A stretch of DNA of 64,000 nucleotides from Nitrospirillum sp034427435 (GTDB taxonomy: Bacteria > Pseudomonadota > Alphaproteobacteria > Azospirillales > Azospirillaceae), in NCBI RefSeq assembly GCF_034427435.1, contig NZ_JAXQNP010000003.1, positions 248,001 through 312,000 on the forward strand. The letters are read 5' to 3'. Position numbers and translations under genes: made by a program. Below the pieces are notes generated by a model that saw only the letters and a program-made list of their open reading frames with translations, had not been told where the DNA came from and did no database searches. Shown here piece after piece: positions 43,238 through 52,619 of this stretch; within the stretch, counting starts at the first letter, position 1, and each line of letters begins with the position of its first letter.

Positions 43238-44608
43238 TCAGCCTTTTTTCTGCGCCGCCTTGCGCGCCTTCTGGGCGGCGGCGAAGGCGGCGGCCCAGCC
43301 TTCCTTCACCACCTGGCGGCCACGGCCGATGGCCAGGGCGTCGGCCGGCACCGTCTCGGTGATGGTGCTGCCGCCGGCGATGAAGGCGCCATCGCCCACC
43401 TGCACCGGGGCCACCAGGGTGGCGTTGGTGCCGACAAAGACATTGCGGCCCACCTGGGTGCGATACTTGAAGGTGCCATCATAGTTGCAGGTGATGGCGC
43501 CGGCGCCGATGTTCGTCCCCTCCCCGATATCGGCATCGCCGACATAGGCCAGGTGGTTGGCCTTGGCGCCCTGGCCCAGGGTGGAGGCCTTGACCTCAAC
43601 GAAGTTGCCGATGTGGGCGCCGGCGCCAATGTCGGACCCCGGGCGCAGGCGGGAATAGGGGCCGATGATGGCCTCGCGCCGCACCACCACCCCTTCCAGA
43701 TGGCAGAAGGGGCGGATGGTCACGCCATCTTCCACCACCACGCCCGGGCCGAACACCACGTTCTGGCCCACGGTGACGTCGCGGCCCAGCACCGTGTCGG
43801 CCGAGAACCACACCGTATCCGGGTCGGCCAGGGTGGCGCCGTTCAGCATGGCCTGCCGGCGCAAGCGGGCCTGCATCAGCTTTTCCAGCTTGGCCAGCTC
43901 GACGCGGGAATTGACGCCCTCGACATCCGCCGGGTCCCCCTCCGCCACCGCGCAGGCGTGCCCCTGGGCGCGGGCCACGGCCACGGCGTCGGTCAGATAG
44001 TATTCGCCCTTGGCGTTGGCATTGCCGATGGCGTCCAGGATAGCCCACAGGCGGCGCCCGTCGAAGGCCATCAGGCCGGCGTTGCACAGGCCGATGGCCC
44101 GCTCCTCCACCGTGGCGTCCAGGTACTCCACGATCTTGGTCAGCCCACCGGCCTCATCCTGCACTAGGCGGCCATAGGCGGCGGGGTCGGCCGGGCGCAT
44201 ACCCAGCACGGCCACTGCCGGATCACCGGCGCCGCGCCGCGCCTGGACCAGCAGGGACAGCGTTTCCGGCCGCACCAGCGGGGTGTCGCCGAACAGCACC
44301 AGCACGTCGCCGTCGAAATCGCCCAAGGCCGCGCGCGCCGCCTTCACCGCGTCGGCCGTGCCCAGCTGCTCGGGCTGCAGCACCGTGGCATGCGGCGCCA
44401 CGGCCTTGGCCACCGTTTCCTGCCCCGGCCCCACGACGACGACGACGCGGTCCGGGTTCAGGGCCGCCGCCGCCCGCAGGACATGGGCCACCATGGGTTC
44501 ATTGGCGATGGGGTGCAGCACCTTGGGCAGGTCGGACTTCATCCGGGTGCCCTTCCCCGCCGCCAGGACGATGCAGGCGAGGGTGGCGGTCGGCGTCGAA
44601 GCGGTCAT
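43238..44608 (-). CDS. glmU: Bifunctional GlmU, UDP-GlcNAc biosynthesis
   Basis: The 456-residue protein has an N-terminal uridylyltransferase domain ('CIVLAAGKGTRMKSDLPKVLHPI', 'LFGDTPLV') and a C-terminal left-handed beta-helix acetyltransferase domain with hexapeptide repeats ('GAGAITCNYDGTFKYRTQVG', 'GTNATLVAPVQVGDGAFIAGGSTIT'). It makes UDP-N-acetylglucosamine for peptidoglycan and lipid A. ATG 44608 was chosen from the family start and AAGGGT upstream. It is divergent from gph. Confidence 0.97.
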   Translation of the reverse strand: MTASTPTATLACIVLAAGKGTRMKSDLPKVLHPIANEPMVAHVLRAAAALNPDRVVVVVGPGQETVAKAVAPHATVLQPEQLGTADAVKAARAALGDFDGDVLVLFGDTPLVRPETLSLLVQARRGAGDPAVAVLGMRPADPAAYGRLVQDEAGGLTKIVEYLDATVEERAIGLCNAGLMAFDGRRLWAILDAIGNANAKGEYYLTDAVAVARAQGHACAVAEGDPADVEGVNSRVELAKLEKLMQARLRRQAMLNGATLADPDTVWFSADTVLGRDVTVGQNVVFGPGVVVEDGVTIRPFCHLEGVVVRREAIIGPYSRLRPGSDIGAGAHIGNFVEVKASTLGQGAKANHLAYVGDADIGEGTNIGAGAITCNYDGTFKYRTQVGRNVFVGTNATLVAPVQVGDGAFIAGGSTITETVPADALAIGRGRQVVKEGWAAAFAAAQKARKAAQKKG

Positions 44609-44773
44609 GGCGATACCCTTGGGGTGGCGTGGTTCTGGACCTGGCGGGGGCAAGGGCCGTCGTCAGATGGGATGAGGCGGGTGCCCGGCCATCCCGACGC
44701 CATTGCCAGCGCGGCCCCCTTACTGCCACAACGGTGGTGTGTTGCGAAACCGCCTTCGCCCGGATGCCGTCCC

Positions 44774-45448
44774 ATGAGCCCCATGCCCGCCGCCGTCCTG
44801 TTCGATTTCGACGGAACGCTGATCGACAGCGCGCCCGACATCCTGACCGGCATCAACCGGCTGCTGGATGAGGAGAACCTGCCCAACCTGGATCTGGCGC
44901 AGGTGCACCAGTTCATCGGCGACGGCGCGCCCATGCTGGTGACCCGCACCTTCGCCGCCGTGGGGCGCCCCCTGGACCCCGACTCGGTCCCCGCCATGAC
45001 CGACCGCTACATGGCCATCTACGAGTCCCTGCCGGCCGATCCAGCCTGCGTTTTTCCCGGCGTGGCGGCGACGCTGGCCAGCCTGAGCAAGAGCATGCCC
45101 CTGGCCCTGGTGACCAACAAGCCGGAGCGCGCGACCCACGCCGTGCTGGGGGCCATCGGCCTCGACGGCCTGTTCACGGCGGTGGTGGGCGGCGACACCC
45201 TGCCGACGCGCAAGCCCCATCCGGGGCCCCTGCTCCACGCCATGGCGCAGATGGGTGTGGCGGCCACTGAAACCGTCATGGTGGGCGACGGCGCCAACGA
45301 TGTGACCGCCGGCCGCGCCGCCGGCTGCCGCGTCGTGTGCGTTACCTATGGCTATCCGCGCATGCCCGTGGAAGAACTAGGGGCGGACCGGCTGGTGGAC
45401 CATTTCCACGACCTGCCGGCCGCCTTGGCGGACCTGGCCCTGCGGTGA
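44774..45448 (+). CDS. gph: Phosphoglycolate phosphatase-like HAD hydrolase
   Basis: The 224-residue HAD-family protein has motif I DFDGTLIDSAPD near its start, motif II 'LALVTNKPE', motif III 'KPHPGPLL' and 'VMVGDGANDVTAG'. These fit Gph, which removes phosphate from 2-phosphoglycolate. ATG 44774 was chosen because it begins right before the first strand; the frame stays open far upstream in the glmU shadow. Divergent glmU and gph neighbours are common in alphaproteobacteria. Confidence 0.9.
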   Translation: MSPMPAAVLFDFDGTLIDSAPDILTGINRLLDEENLPNLDLAQVHQFIGDGAPMLVTRTFAAVGRPLDPDSVPAMTDRYMAIYESLPADPACVFPGVAATLASLSKSMPLALVTNKPERATHAVLGAIGLDGLFTAVVGGDTLPTRKPHPGPLLHAMAQMGVAATETVMVGDGANDVTAGRAAGCRVVCVTYGYPRMPVEELGADRLVDHFHDLPAALADLALR

Positions 45449-45491
45449 CGCGGCCAGGCCGGGAGACCCGGCTTTGGGGGAAAAGTCGCTT

Positions 45492-46556
45492 ATGCGTGGT
45501 TTCGATTTGCGGGAAGAACGGGAAGAGATCCTGGACGCCCTGCTGGTGACGGGCACATCCTTCATGCTGGCCGTGGCGCAATGGCGCCATGTCGTCCACT
45601 TCTTCGATCAGTTCCTGCTGCAGAACCTGCAGGCGGAGGTGGGGGTGCTGCACGGCTATCCCCATTGGCGCTTCTTCCAGTCACGGGTGCTGGCGCCCGT
45701 GCTGGAACATCTGATCGAGCTGATGGGCGTGCCCCTGACCAACGCGCACGCCACCGTGGCGATCTTCGGCCTGACCGGCGCCGGCCTCGCCCTGTTCTAC
45801 GCCGCGCAGGCCGCGGGGGGCCCCGATAGCAAAGGACGGCAGAAGGCCTGGACCGCGCTGCTGGCCATGCATGTCCTGTTCGCGGCGCTGATGGCCAAGC
45901 CCTGGCTGTACATCTGGGACTTCGTGCTGCTGCTGACCACGGCGGTCTTCTACCTGCTGGTCCTGACCCGGGCGCCGTGGTGGGCCTTCCTGGCCCTGCT
46001 GGGCGTCGCCTGTTTCAATCATGAGTCCGCCGTGTTCATCGGCGGCTACATGGTGGCCAAGGCCCTGGTCGATGCCTGGGTTGAAAAGCGGCGGCCGGAC
46101 CTGCGATGGCTGGGGGCCGGGGTGGGCGGCAGCGTCGCCGCCTTCGCCATCATCGAAACCCTGCGGCGCACCCTGTTGAAGGAAGAGGTGGGCTGGAAAC
46201 TGTTCAAGGAAATCCAGAAGTCATCCTCCACCACCTTCGATGGCTATTTCCATATCCAGGTGGGGGAGAATTTCGGCCAGTTCTATGACTGGATCACCGA
46301 TCCCAGCCTGTCCCTGGAGCTGCTGATTCCCGTCTACCTCGCCATCGTCCTGGGGATGACGGCCCTCATGGTGATGCGGCACGGCCCCCGCGCCCTGGCG
46401 CTGGCGGCCTTCGTCGGGGTGCAGGTGGTCGCCGTCCTGGCCCTGGGCCTCACCAACGAGACCCGCACCCTGCTGCACCTGGCGCCCTTCGTGGCGCTGG
46501 CCGGCATCTGGCTGAACAAACCCACGGCGGACGCGCCCGGCCCCTTCGCCCCCTGA
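45492..46556 (+). CDS. Polytopic membrane protein of unknown function
   Basis: The 354-residue protein has about eight hydrophobic segments and a cytoplasmic N-terminus of 20 charged residues (MRGFDLREEREEILDALL). The long loop near residues 55-70 contains 'PHWRFFQSRVLAPVLEHL', a layout seen in polyprenol-phosphate-dependent glycosyltransferase-like membrane proteins. I do not recognise the family with certainty. ATG 45492 has GGGGGAAAA upstream and lies 43 bases after gph, so the two may be one transcript. Confidence 0.6.
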   Translation: MRGFDLREEREEILDALLVTGTSFMLAVAQWRHVVHFFDQFLLQNLQAEVGVLHGYPHWRFFQSRVLAPVLEHLIELMGVPLTNAHATVAIFGLTGAGLALFYAAQAAGGPDSKGRQKAWTALLAMHVLFAALMAKPWLYIWDFVLLLTTAVFYLLVLTRAPWWAFLALLGVACFNHESAVFIGGYMVAKALVDAWVEKRRPDLRWLGAGVGGSVAAFAIIETLRRTLLKEEVGWKLFKEIQKSSSTTFDGYFHIQVGENFGQFYDWITDPSLSLELLIPVYLAIVLGMTALMVMRHGPRALALAAFVGVQVVAVLALGLTNETRTLLHLAPFVALAGIWLNKPTADAPGPFAP

Positions 46557-46562
46557 ACGGCC

Positions 46563-47069
46563 TTACGGCGCGATGGGCTGGGATGGGGCGGCACCCTGGA
46601 CGTTGATGGTGTAGGTCTGCCGCTGGGCTGTCCCCATGGGATAGAACACCTGTACCTCCAGCACGTCGGCGCCGGTATAGCCTGGGGCGGGCTGATACCA
46701 CAGCTGCTGGGCGGGCATGGCCTTCTTGTTGCAGGCGGAGCGGGGATTGCCGGCGGGGAAGGTCGGATAGTCCGTGCCGTCGCGCACGCTGGCGGTACCG
46801 TGGGCCGGCGCGGTGAGGATTTGCACCGTGATGCCCGGAATCGGCGCGCAATCCTCATGCAGGCCTTGATAGAAATTCAGCTCGCGCTCCTGGCCCACGG
46901 GAACGGTACGGGTCAGCATGACCTTTTCCGGCGTGCCGGCCGCGCCGACGGGCCGGGGCGCCGTGCCGCCGCCGTTCATGGTGACGGGCACGACTTGCAC
47001 ATGCTGTTCCGCGCAGCCCGCCACCAGGGCCACGGCCGCAACCATCACCATCCAACGCACAGCGGTCAT
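46563..47069 (-). CDS. Predicted lipoprotein
   Basis: The 168-residue protein has a type II signal peptide ending in LVAGC, so it should be lipidated at the cysteine near residue 19 after cleavage. The mature part has a Gly/Pro-rich linker and then a beta-rich domain with three cysteines. Start 47069 was chosen because it gives a normal signal peptide. The function is unknown. It converges on the membrane protein gene with a 6-base gap. Confidence 0.7.
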   Translation of the reverse strand: MTAVRWMVMVAAVALVAGCAEQHVQVVPVTMNGGGTAPRPVGAAGTPEKVMLTRTVPVGQERELNFYQGLHEDCAPIPGITVQILTAPAHGTASVRDGTDYPTFPAGNPRSACNKKAMPAQQLWYQPAPGYTGADVLEVQVFYPMGTAQRQTYTINVQGAAPSQPIAP

Positions 47070-47224
47070 CGCATCCTCAGGGTGGTAGTCAGGATGCCGC
47101 CCCATGCGACCCCTCCCGCATAGGTGGCATTATTCCAATCAACACATCCATGCGACAAACGGCCGCCCCAGGAGGATCCCGGAGCGGCCGTTCATCACAT
47201 CATCTGGTCCCAGGCGGGCCCGCA

Positions 47225-49873
47225 TCAGCCCAGGCGGGACAACGCCTCGGCCAGCTTGGCGCGGGTGCCGTCGGCCTCGGCCCGGCGCTCCCGCTGTTCC
47301 TCGATAACCTCGGGCGGGGCCTTGTCGACGAAGTTGGGGTTGCCCAGCTTGGCGTCGACCTTGGCGATCTCGCCCTCCAGCTTCTGGATTTCCTTGGCCA
47401 GACGGGCCTTTTCCTTGGCGATGTCGATGAAATCGGCCAGCGGCAGGACCAGCGTCGCCTCGTCCACCACCGCCTGCACAGCGCCGGTGGCCGGGGCCTC
47501 CTCGGTCAGGGTGATGCCGGACAAGCGGGCCAGCTTCTGGATCAGGTCGCGGTGGGTGCCCAGGCGGGCGGCGGTGTCGGCCCCGGCGCCCTTCACCAGC
47601 AGCGGTAGCTGGGCGGACGGCGGCACGTTCATTTCCGACCGGATGGTGCGGATGGTGGAGATGAAGCGCACCACCCAATCCATCTCGGCCTGCGCCCCGC
47701 CATCCTTGTAGGCGGCCGGGTACTGCGGCCAGGCGGCGGTGATCAATTCGCCGCGATCCTGTCCCTCGCCCAGCTTCTCCCACAGCTCTTCCGTCAGGAA
47801 GGGCATGATGGGGTGCAGCAGGTGCAGGATCTGGTCCAGCACCCAGGCGGTCACAGCGCGGGTCTCGGCCTTCGCCGCCTCATCCTCGCCCTGCAGGATG
47901 GGCTTGGTGAATTCCAGGTACCAGTCGCAGAAGCTGCCCCAGGCGAAGTGGTACAGGGCGTTAGCGGCATCGTTGAAGCGATAGCCCTCCAGCGCCTCGG
48001 TCACCTGCGCCGCGCAGTCGGCCACGGCACCCACGATCCAGCGGTTGACCGTCTGGGTCAGCCCGGTGGGGGCGAAGCCCGGCACGGGCGCCACCTGGTT
48101 CATCTGGGCGTAGCGGGCGGCGTTCCACAGCTTGGTCGCGAAGTTGCGGTAGCCCTCAACCCGCGAGGTCGCCAGCTTGATGTCACGGCCCTGGGCCGCC
48201 ATGGCGGTCAGGGTGAAGCGCAGGGCGTCGCAGCCATACTGGTCGATCAGGTCCAGGGGATCGATGACGTTGCCCTTGGACTTCGACATCTTCTGCCCCT
48301 TCTCATCCCGCACCAGGGCGTGGATGTAGATGGTGCGGAAGGGCACGTCGCCCATGAAGTGGATGCCCATCATCATCATGCGGGCGACCCAGAAGAAGAT
48401 GATGTCGAAGCCGGTGACCAGCACGTCGCCGGGGTAATAGCGCGCCACCTCCGGCGTCTTTTCCGGCCAGCCCAGGGTGGAGAAGGGCCACAGCGCGGAC
48501 GAGAACCAGGTGTCCAGCACGTCGGAATCGCGGGTCAAGGGCGTGGCGGCGCCATAGTGGGCGTCCGCCTCCGCCTGGGCCTGGGCCTCCGTCTCGGCGA
48601 CGAACACCTTGCCGTCCGGCGCGAACCAGGCGGGGATCTGATGGCCCCACCACAGCTGGCGGCTGATGCACCACGGCTGGATGTTGCGCATCCACTCGTA
48701 ATAGGTGTTTTCCCACTGCTTGGGCACGAACTGGGTCTTGCCCTGCTCCACCGCCTCCAGCGCGGGCTTCGCCAGGGTGACGGCGTCGCAATACCACTGA
48801 TCGGTCAGCCACGGCTCGATAACCACGCCGCTGCGGTCGCCGTGCGGCTGCATCAGGGTGTGCGGGTCGATCTTCTCCAGCAGGCCCAGGGCCTCGATCT
48901 CCTCAACCACCTTCTTGCGGGCGACGAAGCGGTCCAGCCCCTGGTACTCGGGCGGCGCATGCTCGTTCAGCTTCGCGTCGCGGTCGAACAGGTTGATCAT
49001 GGGCAGGTTGTGCCGCTTGCCGACCTCGAAATCGTTGAAGTCGTGCGCGGGCGTGATCTTCACCGCGCCGGTGCCGGTTTCCGGATCGGCGTATTCGTCG
49101 GCAACGATGGGGATGCGCCGGCCGGTGATGGGCAGGATGACGTTCTTGCCCACCAGGTCCTTGTAGCGCTCATCCTCCGGATGCACGGCCACGCCGGTAT
49201 CGCCCAGCATGGTCTCGGGCCGCGTGGTGGCAACGGTGATAAAAGTATCCGCCATCCCTTCAACCGGATAGCGGAAGTACCATAGGCTGCCCTTCACCTC
49301 CTTCTGCTCGACCTCCAGGTCGGAGATGGCGGTGTGCAGCTTGGGGTCCCAGTTCACCAGGCGCTTGTCGCGGTAGATCAGGCCCTGGCGGTACAGCTCG
49401 ACGAACACCTTGCGGACGGCGGCGTTCAGGCCCTCATCCATGGTGAAGCGCTCACGCGACCAGTCGGGGGAGGCGCCCAGGCGGCGCAGCTGGCGGGTGA
49501 TGGTGCCGCCGGACTCGGCCTTCCATTCCCACACCTTCTGCAGGAAGGCCTCGCGGCCCATCTCCTGGCGGGTTTTGCCTTCCTTGGCCAGGTTGCGCTC
49601 CACCACCATCTGAGTGGCGATGCCGGCATGGTCGGTTCCCGGCTGCCACAGGGCGTCGCGGCCGGTCATGCGGTGATAGCGGATCAGCAGGTCCTGCAGC
49701 GTGAAGGTCAGCGCGTGGCCCATGTGCAGGCTGCCCGTCACGTTGGGCGGCGGCATCATGATGGTGTAGGGCTGGGCGTTGCTGTCGACATGGGCGGCGA
49801 AGGCGCCCGAGCGCTCCCAGCGCTCATAGCGGCTGCGTTCGACATCGGCGGGGGAGAAGGTCTTGTCCAGCAT
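47225..49873 (-). CDS. valS: Valyl-tRNA synthetase
   Basis: The 882-residue protein is a class I synthetase with the HIGH-type motif 'GSLHMGHALTFTLQD', the editing domain with 'TRPETMLGDTGVAVHPEDERY', 'HWWGHQIPAWF'-type segment and the KMSKS motif in 'GQKMSKSKGNVIDP'. The C-terminus ends in a coiled coil ('IAKEKARLAKEIQKLEGEI'), the normal ValRS arm. ATG 49873 has AGGTG upstream; a GTG three codons earlier is weaker. Confidence 0.97.
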   Translation of the reverse strand: MLDKTFSPADVERSRYERWERSGAFAAHVDSNAQPYTIMMPPPNVTGSLHMGHALTFTLQDLLIRYHRMTGRDALWQPGTDHAGIATQMVVERNLAKEGKTRQEMGREAFLQKVWEWKAESGGTITRQLRRLGASPDWSRERFTMDEGLNAAVRKVFVELYRQGLIYRDKRLVNWDPKLHTAISDLEVEQKEVKGSLWYFRYPVEGMADTFITVATTRPETMLGDTGVAVHPEDERYKDLVGKNVILPITGRRIPIVADEYADPETGTGAVKITPAHDFNDFEVGKRHNLPMINLFDRDAKLNEHAPPEYQGLDRFVARKKVVEEIEALGLLEKIDPHTLMQPHGDRSGVVIEPWLTDQWYCDAVTLAKPALEAVEQGKTQFVPKQWENTYYEWMRNIQPWCISRQLWWGHQIPAWFAPDGKVFVAETEAQAQAEADAHYGAATPLTRDSDVLDTWFSSALWPFSTLGWPEKTPEVARYYPGDVLVTGFDIIFFWVARMMMMGIHFMGDVPFRTIYIHALVRDEKGQKMSKSKGNVIDPLDLIDQYGCDALRFTLTAMAAQGRDIKLATSRVEGYRNFATKLWNAARYAQMNQVAPVPGFAPTGLTQTVNRWIVGAVADCAAQVTEALEGYRFNDAANALYHFAWGSFCDWYLEFTKPILQGEDEAAKAETRAVTAWVLDQILHLLHPIMPFLTEELWEKLGEGQDRGELITAAWPQYPAAYKDGGAQAEMDWVVRFISTIRTIRSEMNVPPSAQLPLLVKGAGADTAARLGTHRDLIQKLARLSGITLTEEAPATGAVQAVVDEATLVLPLADFIDIAKEKARLAKEIQKLEGEIAKVDAKLGNPNFVDKAPPEVIEEQRERRAEADGTRAKLAEALSRLG

Positions 49874-49904
49874 GGCGGGCACCTGAAATCACGGGCTCAA
49901 AACA

Positions 49905-49938
49905 AAAGAAAAGGGCGGCGCGGGGTTCAGCGCCGCCC
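49905..49938 (-). terminator. Terminator of popZ
   Basis: The arms 49913-49921 and 49930-49938 form a 9-bp GC stem with an 8-base loop. On the minus strand a T-rich tract (TTTTCTTTTGTTTT) follows. It ends the popZ transcript before valS. Confidence 0.8.
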
Positions 49939-49986
49939 CCTCTCAAATTACTTGGGGTCTGCCAAGGTTTATCGAGGCGGCGGGCG

Positions 49987-50586
49987 TCAGTCGAGTCCGC
50001 GCCGTACCACCTTCTCGATCTCGCGCTTGACCAGACGCTCGACCAGGGTGGGCAGGTTCTCGTCCAGCCATTCCCGCAGGATGGGCCGGACCAGGACGTG
50101 CACGATCTCCTCCAGCGTGACATCGGATCGGCCGATGGGCCCTTCCCCCGTCAGGCTGGGACCACCGCGGCGGAACCCCGATAGGCCGGAGAAGGCGCGG
50201 CTGGCCGCTTCCTCGGTGAATTCCGACATCAGGCGGTCGTCACCCATGGACGGCGGCGGGCGGCGCGGCGGCGGGGGCGGCGGCTCATACGCGAACGGGT
50301 CCGGCAGGGGCTCGGGCTCCGGCTCAGGCTCGTCGGGGATGATATCCGTGAGCTCCAGCACGTCGTCCTCCGGCGGAGGCGGCGGCGGAGGGGGCGGTGG
50401 CGGCATGGGCACCGCCTCGAAGATATCGTCCTCCGGCGGGGGAGGCGGAGGCGGTGGGGGCGGCGGAGGCGGAGGCGGCGGAGCCTCCGGCTCGGGCGGT
50501 GGGGCGTCGGTGTCTTCGGAAATGATACGCCGGATGGAGGCGAGGATTTCCTCCATCGAAGGTTCTTGTTGTGACTTGTCAGCCAT
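49987..50586 (-). CDS. popZ: PopZ-like polar organizing protein (DUF2497)
   Basis: The 199-residue protein has the three PopZ parts: an N-terminal helix 'EPSMEEILASIRRIISED', an acidic proline-rich disordered middle, and a C-terminal oligomerising region 'LEEIVHVLVRPILREWLDENLPTLVERLVKREIEKVV'. PopZ forms a polar matrix that anchors the chromosome origin through ParB. The middle has runs of 16 and 11 prolines in a row plus shorter ones, which would need EF-P to translate well. It lies next to valS, a gene order often seen in alphaproteobacteria. Confidence 0.9.
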   Translation of the reverse strand: MADKSQQEPSMEEILASIRRIISEDTDAPPPEPEAPPPPPPPPPPPPPPPPEDDIFEAVPMPPPPPPPPPPPEDDVLELTDIIPDEPEPEPEPLPDPFAYEPPPPPPRRPPPSMGDDRLMSEFTEEAASRAFSGLSGFRRGGPSLTGEGPIGRSDVTLEEIVHVLVRPILREWLDENLPTLVERLVKREIEKVVRRGLD

Positions 50587-50954
50587 TGTTGCCTAACCTG
50601 ACCTGTAACGGCGTGGACCTGAGACCCCGCGGCCCCGCACCGACAGGGGGGACCGACATCTGGCGCAGCCTAGGGCAAGAACAGTAAAAATGCCATTGGG
50701 TTAATCATTGGAGGCACGGCCCGCCAATGCTGCGCCCAGCCCTCACCGATCAATCCCCGCGGCCTCCGGTCCCACCGTTGCTTCATCGCCCCCAAGAATA
50801 GGGGCCGACGCGCGTATTTCCCCACAAGAAAAGGGCGGCCCCGCGCGTCGGAACCGCCCCTTTTCTCTCAGGCGAACATCAGAGGCCGGGCTGTCAAACC
50901 GCCGCGCCGCGAACATCGGGCGTCAGGTTTCGCCAGCCCTCCGTTTTGCCGGCC
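50587..50954. other. Intergenic region between popZ and tolC
   Basis: This 368-base region carries the popZ promoter area and the tolC terminator. Apart from the hairpin at 50827-50866 nothing distinct was seen; one short plus-strand frame is not credible. Confidence 0.4.
50827..50866 (-). terminator. Terminator downstream of tolC
   Basis: AGAAAAGGGCGG (50827-50838) pairs with CCGCCCCTTTTCT (50854-50866) with a single extra base bulged. On the minus strand the stem ends in TTTTCT, so it can stop tolC transcription. Confidence 0.75.
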
Positions 50955-52370
50955 TTACTTCTCGATGGACGGGCCCCAGAGCTTGTCCTTGACCTCTTCA
51001 TAATGGGCCTTGGCATCGTACAGCGGCACGTTCAGGCCCAACTTGGCGGCGGTCAGGTCACCCACGGCCGACAAGACCTGGTAGGAAGCCACCTGCTCGT
51101 CATGCTGGGCGCGCACCAGTTCCACCTTGGCGTTCACCAGTTCCTGCTCCGCGTTCAGGACGTCCAGGATGGTGCGGGAGCCGACGGATTGTTCCTGCCG
51201 CACGCCTTCCAAGGCGATCTCGTTAGAGGCGACGGCGCTCTTGTACGCCTCGATGGCGGCGCGGGCGGTGACCAGGGCCTGCCAGGCCTTCACCGCCGTC
51301 TCATCGGCGGAGCGCACCGCCTCCATCACCTGGGTGCGGCGCTGCTGCTCCGTCTGCTTGGCGCTGCGCACCTTGGCCGAGGTGCCGCCGCCCTCATACA
51401 GCGGAATGGTGACGCGGGCGGAGATGACGGCCGTGTCGTACTGGCTGTTGGGGGCCGATTGGTCCCAGTTGCGGTAGTACTGCGCGCTGGCGGACAGCTG
51501 CGGCAGCATTTGGCCGAACGCGCCGTCCACGGCGTCCTGCGACGCCTTGTGATTGTAGCGCGCGGCCACCACCACCGGGGCCGACACCTCGGCCTGGGCC
51601 ATGGTCTCTTCCTGGTTCACCGGCAGCTGCGCCAAGCGGTTCGGCTGCTTCAGCGTGCCGGGCACCTGGCCCATCAGCTTGGCATAGGTGGCGCGGCTGG
51701 CGGCCAGGTTGCCCTGGGCGGAAATGCGGTCGGCCGTGGCGCCGGCCAGGCGCGACTCGGACTGGCTGACGTCGGTGCGGGTCAGCTCACCCACACGGAA
51801 GCGGTCGCGGGACGCCTCCAGCTGGCGGGTCAGCACCTGCTCATTATTGATGTTGAGTTCCAGGACCGCCTGGTCCCGCACCACGTCCAGATAGGCGGTG
51901 GCGGCGGCCAGCAGCACCTGCTGCTCGGTGTCCAGCAGGCTGGCGCGGCCGGCCTCCACCTGATTCTCCGCCTGGCTGATGCCCGCCTGGATGGTGCCAC
52001 CGGCGTAAATCGCCTGGTTGATGGTCACACCGCTCTGCGCCGGGTTCATATGCTCGATGAAACGGCCCTGGGTCAGGCGCTCCTTACCGACGTTACCATC
52101 GGCGGTGACCGTCGGCAGCATGTTGGCGCGGGCCAGCGGCACGCCTTCGTCCGTGGCGCGCTGGCCGGCGCGGCCGGCCTCCAGTGTGGGGTTGTTCTGA
52201 TAGGCCTGGATCAGGGCATCTTCCAGCGACTGGGCCTGAGCGCCCCCCGCCAGGACCAAGGTCAACGCCGCCAACGGCAGGGCAGCGACCAGTCGGTGCG
52301 CCCGCTTAACCCCATGTCCGGTTCCCATGCCCTTCGCCCCACGTCCAGCGGTGTTCATTTGCATCGCCAT
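50955..52370 (-). CDS. tolC: TolC-family outer membrane efflux protein
   Basis: The 471-residue protein has an N-terminal signal peptide (residues 27-46, cut near AGGAQA) and the duplicated helical-hairpin TolC fold, with 'SLEDALIQAYQNNPTLEAGRAGQRATDEGVPLARA' and repeated 'GxLTRTDVSQSESRLAGA' and 'VGSRTILDVLNAEQELVNAK' units. It forms the outer-membrane exit duct for efflux pumps and type I secretion. Several ATGs before the signal could be the start. It lies downstream of pcm on the same strand, a common alphaproteobacterial order. Confidence 0.95.
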   Translation of the reverse strand: MAMQMNTAGRGAKGMGTGHGVKRAHRLVAALPLAALTLVLAGGAQAQSLEDALIQAYQNNPTLEAGRAGQRATDEGVPLARANMLPTVTADGNVGKERLTQGRFIEHMNPAQSGVTINQAIYAGGTIQAGISQAENQVEAGRASLLDTEQQVLLAAATAYLDVVRDQAVLELNINNEQVLTRQLEASRDRFRVGELTRTDVSQSESRLAGATADRISAQGNLAASRATYAKLMGQVPGTLKQPNRLAQLPVNQEETMAQAEVSAPVVVAARYNHKASQDAVDGAFGQMLPQLSASAQYYRNWDQSAPNSQYDTAVISARVTIPLYEGGGTSAKVRSAKQTEQQRRTQVMEAVRSADETAVKAWQALVTARAAIEAYKSAVASNEIALEGVRQEQSVGSRTILDVLNAEQELVNAKVELVRAQHDEQVASYQVLSAVGDLTAAKLGLNVPLYDAKAHYEEVKDKLWGPSIEK

Positions 52371-52619
52371 TTCCCCAAACGCCTTAAAAATCAGTCAGGG
52401 CATGCCCTGCACACGGTTGCATGGCAAAGCGTCGCCCCGAATCCCCATCGGCGCCAACGCGCCCCATAAAATATTCTTTAACACGTCCGATGGACCGGCA
52501 TAGGTCCACTTAAGGCCATGTTCCAGGCGCCCCGTAAAAATCCGGCCGCCTGACACCCTCTGGAAGCGCGTCAAAAGCCGCGGGGACGACGGCATCCGGC
52601 CGCCGCCCCGCGACCGTCC

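Noticed and set aside
49334..50596. Plus-strand frame with long glycine/serine runs over popZ
   Set aside because: The glycine runs are the reverse complement of proline codons in popZ. It has no start signal.
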